Assembly (NCBI RefSeq): GCF_030517065.1
Contig: NZ_CP103950.1
Span: 62,001 to 126,000 of the forward strand
Length of the DNA stretch: 64,000 nt
From: Riemerella columbina
Lineage (GTDB): Bacteria > Bacteroidota > Bacteroidia > Flavobacteriales > Weeksellaceae
Reading direction: 5' to 3'
The translations under genes and the position numbers were made by a program. The notes below the pieces were generated by a model. The model ran no database searches. It had not been told where the DNA came from and saw only the letters and a list, made by a program, of their open reading frames with translations. Positions within the stretch are counted from its first letter, which is position 1. The number at the start of each line of letters is the position of its first letter. Shown here piece after piece: positions 26,758-35,627 of the stretch.

Positions 26758-28035
26758 ATGCAAAACAAAAATAATCCATACCAGACTGCCAACTTTACTG
26801 TGCTGAGCATTAGTTTTGAAAAAGCCGATACCAAAACTCGGGGAAGGTTTGCTTTTTTTGATGAGCATATTAAAGAATTTGTCCAGAATATCCATAATAA
26901 AAATATGGGCGATGCCTTTGTGGTTTCCACTTGCAACCGAACGGAAATCTACACCACCACGCATAATTATATGTTTGTGGCACAGCTTTTTTGTAACACG
27001 GTGGGCGTGAGTTTGGTGGATTTCATCAAATATTGTGAGGTTAAAAAAAGCGAAGATGCCCTCAACCACCTCTTCCGCGTGGCTGCAGGTTTGGAGAGCC
27101 AGATTTTAGGCGATTTTGAAATTATTTCGCAGATTAAAAAGGCGTTTACAAGGTTTAAAACCTATAAAAGAAAACCCAACTCTTACTTAGAAAGAGCCAT
27201 CAACTCCGCGATACAAATTTCTAAAAAAATCAAAACTGAAACTGGCATTAGCAATGGCGCAGCCTCCGTTTCCTATGCGGCTGTGCACTATATTCTGAAC
27301 CATCAGCGGCAGCTTCAAAATAAGAAAATCCTGCTTTTGGGCGTGGGAGAGATTGGACAAAACACGGTGGAAAATCTTATGAAACACCTCTACCAGCCTA
27401 ATATTAAAATCATCAATAGGACTTTAGAAAACGCTCAAAAAGTAGCGGATAAATTCCAAATCCCGTACGCTGATTTCTCTGATTATCAAGAGGAAATCGC
27501 ACAGGCTGATATTCTCATCGTGGCGACAGGTGCCCCACAACCGATTATTCACAAAGAAAATTTACCTCAAAATAAAGACTTGCTCATCATTGATCTATCC
27601 ATCCCTCACAATGTGGACAAAGCCGTGGCAGAGCTACCACAAGTGCAGTTAATTGATGTAGATGAGCTCTCCCAACAAATACAAGAAACCATAGAAGAGC
27701 GCCGCAAGGAAATTCCAAAAGCGGAAGCCATCATCAAAGAAATGGGCAAAGAGTTCTTAGAATGGGAGAAAAAAAGGAAATACGCCCCAAAAATCCATCA
27801 GTTTAAATCTTCACTACAACGGATTGAGGAGTATGAGATGCGCCATTTCTACCGCAAGCACCGCTACATCGGCATAGAGGATATGGAGCTCAGCAATAAG
27901 TTGATCCAAAAAATCACCAATAGATTTGCAAAATACATCATAGACAACCCTATGAAAGCCGAAGAAATTGCCAAGTTGATGGATGAAATTTTCGTGAAAC
28001 AACCCATAGAAGAATTCAATGAAAAACACAATTAG
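26758..28035 (+). CDS. hemA: Glutamyl-tRNA reductase
   Basis: This 425-residue NADPH-dependent enzyme reduces glutamyl-tRNA to glutamate-1-semialdehyde, the first committed step of C5-pathway haem synthesis. The catalytic Cys is C59 in STCNRTEIY. The NADPH domain begins near residue 180 with LLGVGEIGQN, and a C-terminal helical dimerisation domain follows. It overlaps hemC by 17 bases. hemL and hemB are not in the window. Confidence 0.96.
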   Translation: MQNKNNPYQTANFTVLSISFEKADTKTRGRFAFFDEHIKEFVQNIHNKNMGDAFVVSTCNRTEIYTTTHNYMFVAQLFCNTVGVSLVDFIKYCEVKKSEDALNHLFRVAAGLESQILGDFEIISQIKKAFTRFKTYKRKPNSYLERAINSAIQISKKIKTETGISNGAASVSYAAVHYILNHQRQLQNKKILLLGVGEIGQNTVENLMKHLYQPNIKIINRTLENAQKVADKFQIPYADFSDYQEEIAQADILIVATGAPQPIIHKENLPQNKDLLIIDLSIPHNVDKAVAELPQVQLIDVDELSQQIQETIEERRKEIPKAEAIIKEMGKEFLEWEKKRKYAPKIHQFKSSLQRIEEYEMRHFYRKHRYIGIEDMELSNKLIQKITNRFAKYIIDNPMKAEEIAKLMDEIFVKQPIEEFNEKHN

Positions 28036-28939
28036 AATAGGGACCAGAAACTCGCCGTTGGCATTATGGCAAGCGCAAGAAGTCGCACAGGCATTAGAAC
28101 AACACCAGTACCGAACAGAAATCTGCCCTATTGTATCCTCTGGAGATAAAAACCTCAACCAACCGCTATACGCTATGGGCATTACTGGCGTGTTTACCAA
28201 AGATTTGGATTGGGCACTGCTGAACTCGGAGATTGATATTGCCGTGCATTCACTAAAAGATGTCCCTACACAATTGCCGCAGAACATCAGCCTTTGGGCT
28301 TATTTGGAAAGAGATTTCCCTCAAGATGTTTTGGTACGTGCTGAGAAAGCCCAACATCTGCCCCTCCACGAACTGAAAATTGCCACCAGTAGCCTTCGGC
28401 GACGGGCTTTTTGGCTTCGTGAGTTTAAAGATACCGCTTTTGTGGACATCCGTGGCAATGTACAAACGCGCCTCAAAAAGTTATCCGAAGAAGGCATTGC
28501 TGATGCCACATTATTTTCTTTAGCAGGCATCAAGCGCCTTAATTTAGACCTCCACTATGAACCGCTTCATTTTATGTTGCCAGCACCAGCCCAAGGGGTG
28601 GTAACAATAGCAGGACGCACTGATGATGCCGATATTGCGGAGGCTTTACAACGCATCAACCACCAACCTACCCAAAAGTGCGTGGAGATAGAACGCCTTT
28701 TTTTACAAACCTTAGAAGGTGGCTGTACGGCTCCCATTGGCGCTTTTGCGGAATTTATTGATGATGATACCGTGCGCTTCCGTGGGCAGCTGACCTCCCT
28801 AAACGGTAAAGATTCTTTAGAAATAGAAGAGGTTTTTAAATATGAACCTCATCAAGATTTTGGTTATCATTTGGCACAAGACCTCCTCAACCGTGGGGGC
28901 AAAGACATTATGCAATCCATCAAGCAAAATCTACCGTAG
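28019..28939 (+). CDS. hemC: Porphobilinogen deaminase (hydroxymethylbilane synthase)
   Basis: This 306-residue enzyme polymerises four porphobilinogens to hydroxymethylbilane. It begins MKNTIRIGTRNSPLALWQAQ and contains SSLRRRAF and the dipyrromethane cofactor Cys, C236, in LEGGCTAPIGAF. The start overlaps the end of hemA by 17 bases, which suggests translational coupling. Confidence 0.97.
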   Translation: MKNTIRIGTRNSPLALWQAQEVAQALEQHQYRTEICPIVSSGDKNLNQPLYAMGITGVFTKDLDWALLNSEIDIAVHSLKDVPTQLPQNISLWAYLERDFPQDVLVRAEKAQHLPLHELKIATSSLRRRAFWLREFKDTAFVDIRGNVQTRLKKLSEEGIADATLFSLAGIKRLNLDLHYEPLHFMLPAPAQGVVTIAGRTDDADIAEALQRINHQPTQKCVEIERLFLQTLEGGCTAPIGAFAEFIDDDTVRFRGQLTSLNGKDSLEIEEVFKYEPHQDFGYHLAQDLLNRGGKDIMQSIKQNLP

Positions 28940-28949
28940 GCTTTTTATA

Positions 28950-29624
28950 ATGAAACGCATTCTTTTCACTAAAATCGGCATTGAGGCAGAAGTAAAACAC
29001 CACTTATCAGAGGTGGCGGATTGCGATTTCCAAGAGGTCATCAAAACCCAAATCATAAAGCCCCAAACCACCGATTTACCTCAGCACGCCCACTTTTTAT
29101 TAACGAGTGTAAGTAGCGTTAAAGGCTTCCAAGAGAATGGTTTTCAATGGCAACAAGAGCCTGTGTTTTGCGTTGGTTCTAAAACAGCGGCAGCATTGGA
29201 GCGCCTAAATATTCCAGTCTTGCATACGGCTAAAAATGCCGAACAATTGCTTCAATTTCTCCTTGAAAACCCTTGCGAGGAAACAGCTCAATTTGTACAT
29301 TTTTGCGGAAATAGAAGCCTCAACACTTTAAAAAATGGACTCACCGCCAAAGGTTACCCATTTCATCCCATAGCGGTTTATGAAACGCAACTTCTTTACC
29401 CCAAAATAACCTCGCTATATGATGGTATTGCGTTTTTTAGCCCAAGTGGCGTAGAGAGTTTTTTAGCGAAGAATACTTTGGGCAATGCCACCCTTTTCGC
29501 CTTAGGCACTTCTACAGAAAAAGCGTTAAAACAACAGAGCCAAAACCCCGTGATCACCAGTCAACAACAGACTTTGGAGGATTTACTCCACACCATAAAA
29601 CACCATATAAAACAACCCGATTAA
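28950..29624 (+). CDS. hemD: Uroporphyrinogen-III synthase
   Basis: This 224-residue protein starts [10 protein letters not shown], 10 bases after hemC. It shows the loose HemD pattern: an N-terminal half with [13 protein letters not shown], and a C-terminal half with [13 protein letters not shown] and [12 protein letters not shown]. It cyclises hydroxymethylbilane with inversion of ring D. The frame is open further upstream into hemC (28842), but that stretch is out-of-frame hemC sequence and is excluded. Position between hemC and hemE supports this as the housekeeping HemD. Confidence 0.88.
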   Translation: MKRILFTKIGIEAEVKHHLSEVADCDFQEVIKTQIIKPQTTDLPQHAHFLLTSVSSVKGFQENGFQWQQEPVFCVGSKTAAALERLNIPVLHTAKNAEQLLQFLLENPCEETAQFVHFCGNRSLNTLKNGLTAKGYPFHPIAVYETQLLYPKITSLYDGIAFFSPSGVESFLAKNTLGNATLFALGTSTEKALKQQSQNPVITSQQQTLEDLLHTIKHHIKQPD

Positions 29625-29635
29625 AAACAAGATTT

Positions 29636-30664
29636 ATGAAAATAAAAAACGATTTATACCTTAAAGCCCTCCGTGGGGAATCCGTAGAGCGTCCACCCGT
29701 TTGGATGATGCGCCAAGCAGGGCGTTTTTTACCAGAATTTAGAGCCCTCAGAGACCAATACGATTTCTTCACGCGCTGCCAAACCCCAGAGTTAGCCGCA
29801 GAAATTACCCTAATGCCGATTCGGCGTTTTCCGCTGGATGCTGCTATTTTATTTTCGGATATTTTAGTGGTGCCTCAGGCTATGGGCATTCATTTTGAGA
29901 TGAAAGAAGGCGTAGGACCTTGGCTGGAAAATCCTATCCGCACCAAAGAACAGATAGAGGCGATAGAAATTCCTGATGTGGATGACACCCTCGGTTATGT
30001 TTTTGATGCGATAGAACTCACGCTACAGAAATTGGATTATGAAATTCCGCTTATTGGCTTTGCAGGTAGCCCTTGGACGATTTTTTGCTATTGTATAGAG
30101 GGCAAAGGCAGCAAAACTTTTGACACCGCTAAGGCATTTTGCTTCCAGCACCCCGAAGCCGCTCATCAACTTTTACAAAAAATAACCGATACCACCATTG
30201 CCTACCTTAAAAGAAAAGTAGAAAAAGGCGTTTCTGCCGTTCAAATTTTTGATTCTTGGGGCGGTATGCTTTCGCCAGAAGACTACGAGGTGTTCTCTTG
30301 GCGATACATCAAGCAAATTGTAGAGGCGCTAAGTCCCCTCACGCATGTGGTGGTCTTTGGTAAAGGCTGTTGGTTCGCGCTGGAAGAGATGGTGCTCAGT
30401 CCTGTGTCTGCCCTCGGCGTTGATTGGACTATTACGCCAGAACTCGCCAGAATGTACACCAACCACACGATGACCCTCCAAGGGAATTTTGACCCTGCCC
30501 GCCTCCACTCCACTCCAGAAACCATTAAAAAAATGGTAGACACGATGATTAGAAGGTTCGGAAAAGACCGCTACATCGTTAATTTAGGACACGGCATCCT
30601 CCCTAATATCCCATTAGAAAACGCTGAGGCTTTCATTAAAGCCGTAGTAGATTGGAAGGAATAA
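29636..30664 (+). CDS. hemE: Uroporphyrinogen decarboxylase
   Basis: This 342-residue enzyme converts uroporphyrinogen III to coproporphyrinogen III. The signatures [16 protein letters not shown] near residue 20 and [12 protein letters not shown] near residue 145 are intact. It closes the hemA-hemC-hemD-hemE run, 11 bases after hemD, and is followed by a terminator. Confidence 0.97.
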   Translation: MKIKNDLYLKALRGESVERPPVWMMRQAGRFLPEFRALRDQYDFFTRCQTPELAAEITLMPIRRFPLDAAILFSDILVVPQAMGIHFEMKEGVGPWLENPIRTKEQIEAIEIPDVDDTLGYVFDAIELTLQKLDYEIPLIGFAGSPWTIFCYCIEGKGSKTFDTAKAFCFQHPEAAHQLLQKITDTTIAYLKRKVEKGVSAVQIFDSWGGMLSPEDYEVFSWRYIKQIVEALSPLTHVVVFGKGCWFALEEMVLSPVSALGVDWTITPELARMYTNHTMTLQGNFDPARLHSTPETIKKMVDTMIRRFGKDRYIVNLGHGILPNIPLENAEAFIKAVVDWKE

Positions 30665-30685
30665 TTTTGATTATTTTTGGATAAT

Positions 30686-30724
30686 AAAAAAACGCCTGAT
30701 AGTATTGTTTGTTGGGCGTTTTTC
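30686..30724 (+). terminator. Terminator of hem cluster
   Basis: Inverted repeat AAAACGCC / GGCGTTTT with a loop of about 19 bases, ending in a T-rich run, about 22 bases after the hemE stop. Confidence 0.6.
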
Positions 30725-30741
30725 TGTTTTTAACCCTAAAC

Positions 30742-30771
30742 ATAGTTAAATTTCAACGACTTTTTAACTAT
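30742..30771. repeat. Short inverted repeat of unknown role
   Basis: A perfect 9-base inverted repeat, ATAGTTAAA/TTTAACTAT, with a 12-base loop lies between the hem terminator and the sufC promoter. It lacks a T run at the right place for a terminator and could be an operator or chance. Confidence 0.35.
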
Positions 30772-30899
30772 AATCAACAAAAGAAATTATAAAATAGGTT
30801 TTACTATTATGACATTTCTTTAATATCAGCTCAAAAACCAAGCCCTACCACAGCGATTAAAGTTTTCCGCTCCAAGCACAAAAAATCCCTTAAAATTCA

Positions 30900-30907
30900 T
30901 ATCTTTG
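30900..30907 (+). promoter_or_regulatory. -7 box upstream of broken ORF and sufC
   Basis: TATCTTTG matches TAnnTTTG. The ATG of the broken ORF (30930) lies about 19 bases after the predicted start of transcription, the usual leader length here. sufC itself is about 185 bases away. Confidence 0.5.
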
Positions 30908-30929
30908 CAAAATATTTGAGCGGAAAAAG

Positions 30930-31094
30930 ATGCAATATTGAGTATCCCAAAACCACCTGATTTTTAGCAAACAAGAAGCCATCATAGAGATGGTAGAAAG
31001 TATGCTCGCTTCGGGGATGGCGGACGAAAATATTATATCCATCGCGAAAATATCAAAAGAAAAATTAGAACAGATTAAAAACAATATATACTAA
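30930..31094 (+). pseudogene. Remnant of a small ORF with stop at codon 4
   Basis: A 55-codon frame reads Met-Gln-Tyr-stop, then continues open as VSQNHLIFSKQEAIIEM and MADENIISIAKISKEK to a TAA one base before sufC. The helical tail resembles the C-terminal end of Rpn-type PD-(D/E)XK nuclease/transposase proteins, but the similarity is by eye only. A shorter in-frame ATG at 30990 would give 34 residues. The promoter and start spacing look intact, so this was probably once translated. Confidence 0.4.
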
Positions 31095-31095
31095 T

Positions 31096-31836
31096 ATGCT
31101 AAAAATAAAAGACTTACACGCAAGTGTTGAAGATAAAGAAATTTTAAAGGGGATTCAGTTAGAAATCAACCCTGGGGAAGTGCACGCCATTATGGGACCC
31201 AACGGCGCTGGAAAATCCACGCTATCTTCCGTAATTGCTGGCAACGAAAATTTTGAAGTGACCCAAGGCAACATTCTTTTGGATGGCGAAAGTCTGTTGG
31301 AAGATGCCCCAGAAGAGCGCGCCCACAAGGGGATTTTCCTTTCGTTTCAGTATCCTGTGGAAATCCCTGGCGTTACGGTGACCAACTTCATCAAAACGGC
31401 GATTAACGAAACCCGCAAAGCCAATGGATTGGAGGATATGCCTGCCAAAGAAATGCTGGCACTCATTCGTGAAAAGTCTGATTTACTGGGGATTAGAAAA
31501 GATTTCCTTTCACGCTCGCTCAACGAAGGTTTTTCTGGCGGCGAGAAAAAACGAAACGAAATTTTCCAAATGCTAATGCTCAACCCTAAATTGGCCATTT
31601 TAGATGAAACCGATTCTGGACTGGATATAGACGCCCTCAGAATTGTAGCCGAAGGCGTAAATCACTTCAAAAATGAAGGCAATGCCGTGCTTCTGATCAC
31701 TCACTACCAAAGGCTTTTAAACTACATTCAGCCCGATTTTGTGCATGTCTTAGCCGACGGAAAAATCATCAAAACAGGCGATAAATCCTTAGCTTTAGAA
31801 CTGGAAGAAAAAGGCTACGATTGGTTAGTGAAATAG
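31096..31836 (+). CDS. sufC: Fe-S cluster assembly ATPase SufC
   Basis: This 246-residue ABC-type ATPase powers the SufBCD scaffold. Walker A is GPNGAGKST near residue 35, the signature is [14 protein letters not shown], and Walker B is [12 protein letters not shown]. There is no membrane domain, as expected for SufC. It is followed by sufD after 73 bases that contain a hairpin. sufB, which normally precedes it in flavobacteria, is absent here. Confidence 0.96.
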   Translation: MLKIKDLHASVEDKEILKGIQLEINPGEVHAIMGPNGAGKSTLSSVIAGNENFEVTQGNILLDGESLLEDAPEERAHKGIFLSFQYPVEIPGVTVTNFIKTAINETRKANGLEDMPAKEMLALIREKSDLLGIRKDFLSRSLNEGFSGGEKKRNEIFQMLMLNPKLAILDETDSGLDIDALRIVAEGVNHFKNEGNAVLLITHYQRLLNYIQPDFVHVLADGKIIKTGDKSLALELEEKGYDWLVK

Positions 31837-31869
31837 TCGCGCAAGTTTAAAATAACTTTTAACTCAACG

Positions 31870-31894
31870 CTTTCTAAACCTCCATTTTAGAAAG
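31870..31894 (+). repeat. Hairpin between sufC and sufD
   Basis: A perfect 9-base inverted repeat CTTTCTAAA/TTTAGAAAG with a 7-base loop ends 15 bases before the sufD ATG. There is no T run after it, so it is more likely an mRNA-processing or translation-related structure than a terminator. Confidence 0.5.
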
Positions 31895-31909
31895 GTAAAA
31901 GATTAAAAA

Positions 31910-33190
31910 ATGGCATTATTAGAGCAATTAAAATCATTACAACCTCAGCTTTCAGGAGCTAAACAAACCGCTTTAGATCAATTTTTAGCCCAAGGTTTCC
32001 CAACAAAAAAAGATGAGGAATACAAATACACTTTACTCAAAGAAATTACGGAGAAAGACTATCAAACCGAGCCTTCAGAAGCCAACACCATAAGTAAAAC
32101 GCAGTGGGAGGCGCTCCATTTAGGCGAGGAACATTTTGATTTTCTAACCTTTGTCAATGGGAAACTTCATCCAGAATTATCCCACATTTCTATTGACAAT
32201 GCGGAATTTCTTACTTTAAAGTACGCCCTCTCCAACCCTAAATACGAGGCTCTTTTAGCGGAGAAATACAACAGCATTGCCGCATCAGATTTGGCATTTT
32301 GTACCCTCAACCAAGCCTTGAACCAAGATGGATTTTTCCTTCATCTTCCTAAAAATATTGTAGTAGAGAAGCCTATCCATATTTTCTATATCTCTCAGAA
32401 TCAAGAGGAAAATACTTTTTACAATCCTCGCAATTTGCTGATTGTAGAAGAAGGCGCCAAGGTAGAAATCATTGAAAGTCATCACAATTTAGATGAAAAT
32501 TTTGTGTTTACCAATGCGGTAACTGAAATTTTCGTGGCGAAAAATGCAAAGGTCGATTGGCATAAACTTCAAAACGATTCGAATACCGCATATTTGGTAG
32601 ACCACACTTTTGTAAGACAGGAGCAAGACAGCCAAGCCACGGTGAACACCTTCTCTTTCGGGGGCAAGTTGGTGCGTAATAATTTAGATTTCATCCAAGA
32701 GGGCGAAAATATCCACTCGTTTATGAATGGGATTACCATTATTGGCGACACACAGTTGGTAGACCACCACACCGCAGTGCACCACAACCAACCGAATTGC
32801 GAAAGTTACCAAAATTATAAAGGCATCTACAAAGACCAATCTCACGGCGTGTTTAATGGAAAAGTTTTCGTAGACAAAATAGCACAGAAAACCAATGCCT
32901 ACCAGCAAAATAACAATGTTTTGCTCAACGAAGGCGCCACCATAGACTCCAAGCCGCAGTTAGAAATCTTTGCTGATGATGTTAAATGCTCCCACGGCTG
33001 CACGGTGGGGCAACTGAATGAAGACGCCCTATTCTACCTGCGTGCCAGAGGAATTTCTAAGGAAAAAGCGCAAGCCCTATTGCTCTACGCTTTTGCGAAT
33101 GATGCGATGGAGAACATAGACATCATCCCTTTAAAAGAAAAAATAGCCCAGCTATTGACCGAAAAATTAGGCGTTAACAACCTATTCTAA
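31910..33190 (+). CDS. sufD: Fe-S cluster assembly protein SufD
   Basis: This 426-residue beta-helix protein partners SufB and SufC in the Fe-S scaffold. The C-terminal family motif KCSHGCTVGQL (Cys-His region) near residue 363 and ALLLYAFANDAME are present. The N-terminal domain is helical and less conserved, as usual. The gene is followed by a terminator and not by sufS. Confidence 0.94.
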   Translation: MALLEQLKSLQPQLSGAKQTALDQFLAQGFPTKKDEEYKYTLLKEITEKDYQTEPSEANTISKTQWEALHLGEEHFDFLTFVNGKLHPELSHISIDNAEFLTLKYALSNPKYEALLAEKYNSIAASDLAFCTLNQALNQDGFFLHLPKNIVVEKPIHIFYISQNQEENTFYNPRNLLIVEEGAKVEIIESHHNLDENFVFTNAVTEIFVAKNAKVDWHKLQNDSNTAYLVDHTFVRQEQDSQATVNTFSFGGKLVRNNLDFIQEGENIHSFMNGITIIGDTQLVDHHTAVHHNQPNCESYQNYKGIYKDQSHGVFNGKVFVDKIAQKTNAYQQNNNVLLNEGATIDSKPQLEIFADDVKCSHGCTVGQLNEDALFYLRARGISKEKAQALLLYAFANDAMENIDIIPLKEKIAQLLTEKLGVNNLF

Positions 33191-33195
33191 CCCCC

Positions 33196-33225
33196 AAGCC
33201 TTGTCATCACGATAAGGCTTTTTTA
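33196..33225 (+). terminator. Terminator of sufCD
   Basis: Inverted repeat AAGCCTT/AAGGCTT with an 11-base loop and a following T run, 5 bases after the sufD stop and just before the HExxH gene. Confidence 0.65.
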
Positions 33226-33234
33226 TGTTTTCCG

Positions 33235-33747
33235 ATGAATTTTAGCACCGTTCAATTTCACATCAATGCCTACCGCCAGCACCATCAGACTTTGGAGGCG
33301 GCACGGTTTCTCATCCGAAGTTTTAATTTGGAACACCCCAATTTTGCAAGTTTTCAAATCCGTGAGGGCGAGGGCGAACCCAACAACATCCTCCTGACCG
33401 CCGAAGGACAATTGGGAGGGCCTACCATTGTGAAAATCCCTAAAAACCTGTTTGATTTTGACCTCAGCCTCGTCCTCAACCTCATAGCCCACGAGATGCT
33501 CCATGTTCGGCAAAAAGCCAAAGACACGCTGGTGGAAGACAAAAACGAACGCGAATTTCAGGCGTATTACGAGATGCTCTTCCACCCCAATTTTCCACAA
33601 ATCCCTGATGCTCCAGACTTTAACCGAAAGCAATTTGCTCAAAAAGCCCTCACCTACTACCAGCGGATGGCACAAACACCAGCACTGCAACAAGCCTACA
33701 CGGCGCAGAAAAATCAGGTGGAAGCCTTGCTTCATTCTTTCAGTTAA
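33235..33747 (+). CDS. Uncharacterised protein with HExxH zinc-metalloprotease motif
   Basis: This 170-residue cytosolic-looking protein has no signal peptide. It contains H86-E87-M-L-H90 in LIAHEMLHVRQ, followed by NEREFQAYYEML, where a Glu about 20 residues downstream could be the third zinc ligand. It is therefore a candidate small gluzincin-type metallopeptidase. The start ATG lies 10 bases after the sufCD terminator, and no separate promoter is obvious. I do not know a named family for it; substrate and role are unknown. The 3' end abuts an interspersed repeat. Confidence 0.7.
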   Translation: MNFSTVQFHINAYRQHHQTLEAARFLIRSFNLEHPNFASFQIREGEGEPNNILLTAEGQLGGPTIVKIPKNLFDFDLSLVLNLIAHEMLHVRQKAKDTLVEDKNEREFQAYYEMLFHPNFPQIPDAPDFNRKQFAQKALTYYQRMAQTPALQQAYTAQKNQVEALLHSFS

Positions 33748-33753
33748 AATAAT

Positions 33754-33863
33754 CAGGGCGTGCCCCTCGCCAATGCGATGCCAACCCCTCGGGTCGGGCT
33801 TTCGGCTTTATCTTTTTTTCGGCGTGCCGCCTCAAAAAAGGATACCGCCTCTATCCCTCACGC
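33754..33863. repeat. Interspersed palindromic repeat element
   Basis: About 110 bases are GC-rich compared with the surroundings and begin CAGGGCGTGCC and end TCCCTCACGC, which are partly inverted. The core GGGTCGGGCTTTCGGC is followed by a hairpin (CTTTTTTTC, GGC/GCC stem, CTCAAAAAAGG). This pattern recalls non-coding repeats I have met in many flavobacterial genomes, placed between genes. Only one copy is seen in this window. It may terminate transcription of the HExxH gene. Confidence 0.55.
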
Positions 33864-33909
33864 ACCGCATCCCTCAAAAAAAATAATTCCTCAATCTATA
33901 AAATAGCCT

Positions 33910-33917
33910 TAACTTTG
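33910..33917 (+). promoter_or_regulatory. -7 box of menD
   Basis: TAACTTTG matches TAnnTTTG, 27 bases before the menD ATG and directly after the repeat element. Confidence 0.5.
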
Positions 33918-33944
33918 CCACTTTCTAATCATTGACATTTTGGT

Positions 33945-35627
33945 ATGAAACAATACACCTCCAAACGCAGCATCCAAATTTTAGCCCACTTGCTCCAGCA
34001 ATACGGCATTCATCATATCATCATTTCCCCAGGGTCCAGAAATGCCCCTCTTGCGATCCACTTTACGGAAATAGAAAACATCAATGCGTATAGCATTATT
34101 GATGAGCGGAGCGCAGCATTTGTAGCGATGGGGATGGCACAAAGCCTCAGAAAGCCCGTTGCTGTGTCTTGTACCAGTGGCTCTGCGGCTGCCAACTATT
34201 ACCCTGCCGTAGTGGAAGCGTTTTATCAAAACATTCCGCTCCTCCTCCTCACTGCCGACCGACCTTCGGACTTTACCGACCGATTTGATGGGCAGACCAT
34301 TCGACAAAACCAACTTTACCAACAGCACGCCTATGGCAGTTTTCAACTCTTAGAAGACAGCCAACCAGATGCTGATGATTATAACTTCAGTACCATTAAA
34401 AAAGCGATAGAAACTTGTTTTGAAAAACAAGGTCCCGTGCATATTAACATTCCTTTGGAAGAGCCACTCTATCAGTTGGTGCCAGAATTGCCAATTTTGC
34501 CTCCTGTGGAGAGAACACAACCCGAGGAACACTTTACCCCAGAGGCTTCCCTTATTGCAGAGTGGAATACTTCTAAAAAAATTATGATCCTCACGGGAAC
34601 GCTACATCACAACGAGGTTTTAGAAACTTACCTTGACCAATTGGCGAAAAACCATTCTGTGGTGGTCCTTACAGAAGCGAATTCTAACCTGCATAACCCT
34701 AAGTTTTTTGGGCATATAGACCGCTATATTTTCAGCATTACCCCTGAGGAAATTCCTTATTATGCGCCAGATTTGCTCATTACCATTGGGCAAAATGTGG
34801 TTTCTAAGAAGATTAAGCAATTTTTGCGGATGGCGCCCATCAAAAACCATTGGCATATAGACCCTTATTGGCAACCCGATACTTATTTTGCCCTCAACCG
34901 AAAATTAGCCACCACGCCAGAAGCTTTTTTCTCCGCTATTATCAATCAAATCAAAATAGAGCCTACGCCTTATTTTCAACTTTGGGATACCCTCCGAGAG
35001 AAAAAAGACCGTCTGCACGCCGCTTATGCCCAACAGGCTGATTTTTCAGATTTCAAGGTTTTTGATACCCTCTGCGAGGCAGTTCCTGCACATTATCAAG
35101 TCCATATTTCTAACAGTTCTGCCATTAGATACGCCCAGTTGTTTGATTTCGTGCATCAAAATCCGATCTACTGCAACCGTGGCACCAGCGGCATTGATGG
35201 CTCCACCTCTACAGCTATGGGCTTCGCAATGGTCAGCGAGCAACCCACGCTGCTTATCACTGGAGATATTAGCTTTTTCTACGATATTAACGGGCTTTGG
35301 AATCCTTACATTCCGCCATATACGCGGATTATTATCCTCAACAACGGCGAGGGCAATATTTTCCGCATCATCCCTGGACCAGATACCACCAATGCTTTGG
35401 AGGAGTTTATTGCGACCACACATCAAAAAAATGCAGAACTATTGGCGAAACATTTTGGGTTTTCTTATTTCAGATTAGATGATTTATCCACCTTAGAGCG
35501 GAGTTTGCCGCTGTTCTTTGAAGCTGGAGAGCAACCCAAAATTTTAGAAATTTCCACCAAAAATGCCCCTAATGCAGACACGCTGAAAGCGTATTTTAAA
35601 TTCTTAAATCCACCTTCTACAGTATAA
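33945..35627 (+). CDS. menD: SEPHCHC synthase of menaquinone biosynthesis
   Basis: This 560-residue thiamine-diphosphate enzyme joins isochorismate and 2-oxoglutarate (2-succinyl-5-enolpyruvyl-6-hydroxy-3-cyclohexene-1-carboxylate synthase). The N-terminal Pyr domain has ISPGSRNAPLA and DERSAAF near residue 50, and the C-terminal PP domain has the GDISFFYDINGL region for Mg-ThDP. Menaquinone is the expected donor for the act complex. Other men genes are not adjacent. The 3' end overlaps the convergent pabC by 11 bases. Confidence 0.95.
   Translation: MKQYTSKRSIQILAHLLQQYGIHHIIISPGSRNAPLAIHFTEIENINAYSIIDERSAAFVAMGMAQSLRKPVAVSCTSGSAAANYYPAVVEAFYQNIPLLLLTADRPSDFTDRFDGQTIRQNQLYQQHAYGSFQLLEDSQPDADDYNFSTIKKAIETCFEKQGPVHINIPLEEPLYQLVPELPILPPVERTQPEEHFTPEASLIAEWNTSKKIMILTGTLHHNEVLETYLDQLAKNHSVVVLTEANSNLHNPKFFGHIDRYIFSITPEEIPYYAPDLLITIGQNVVSKKIKQFLRMAPIKNHWHIDPYWQPDTYFALNRKLATTPEAFFSAIINQIKIEPTPYFQLWDTLREKKDRLHAAYAQQADFSDFKVFDTLCEAVPAHYQVHISNSSAIRYAQLFDFVHQNPIYCNRGTSGIDGSTSTAMGFAMVSEQPTLLITGDISFFYDINGLWNPYIPPYTRIIILNNGEGNIFRIIPGPDTTNALEEFIATTHQKNAELLAKHFGFSYFRLDDLSTLERSLPLFFEAGEQPKILEISTKNAPNADTLKAYFKFLNPPSTV

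Noticed and set aside
28842-28949. N-terminal extension of hemD into hemC
   Set aside because: It translates hemC out of frame; the family start MKRILF at 28950 is sufficient.
30890-31084. 64-codon minus-strand ORF opposite the broken ORF
   Set aside because: It is the antisense shadow of the remnant frame and includes the promoter region.
33503-33886. 127-codon plus-strand ORF over the HExxH gene end and the repeat
   Set aside because: It overlaps HExxH in another frame and extends into the non-coding repeat; composition is unlike a protein.
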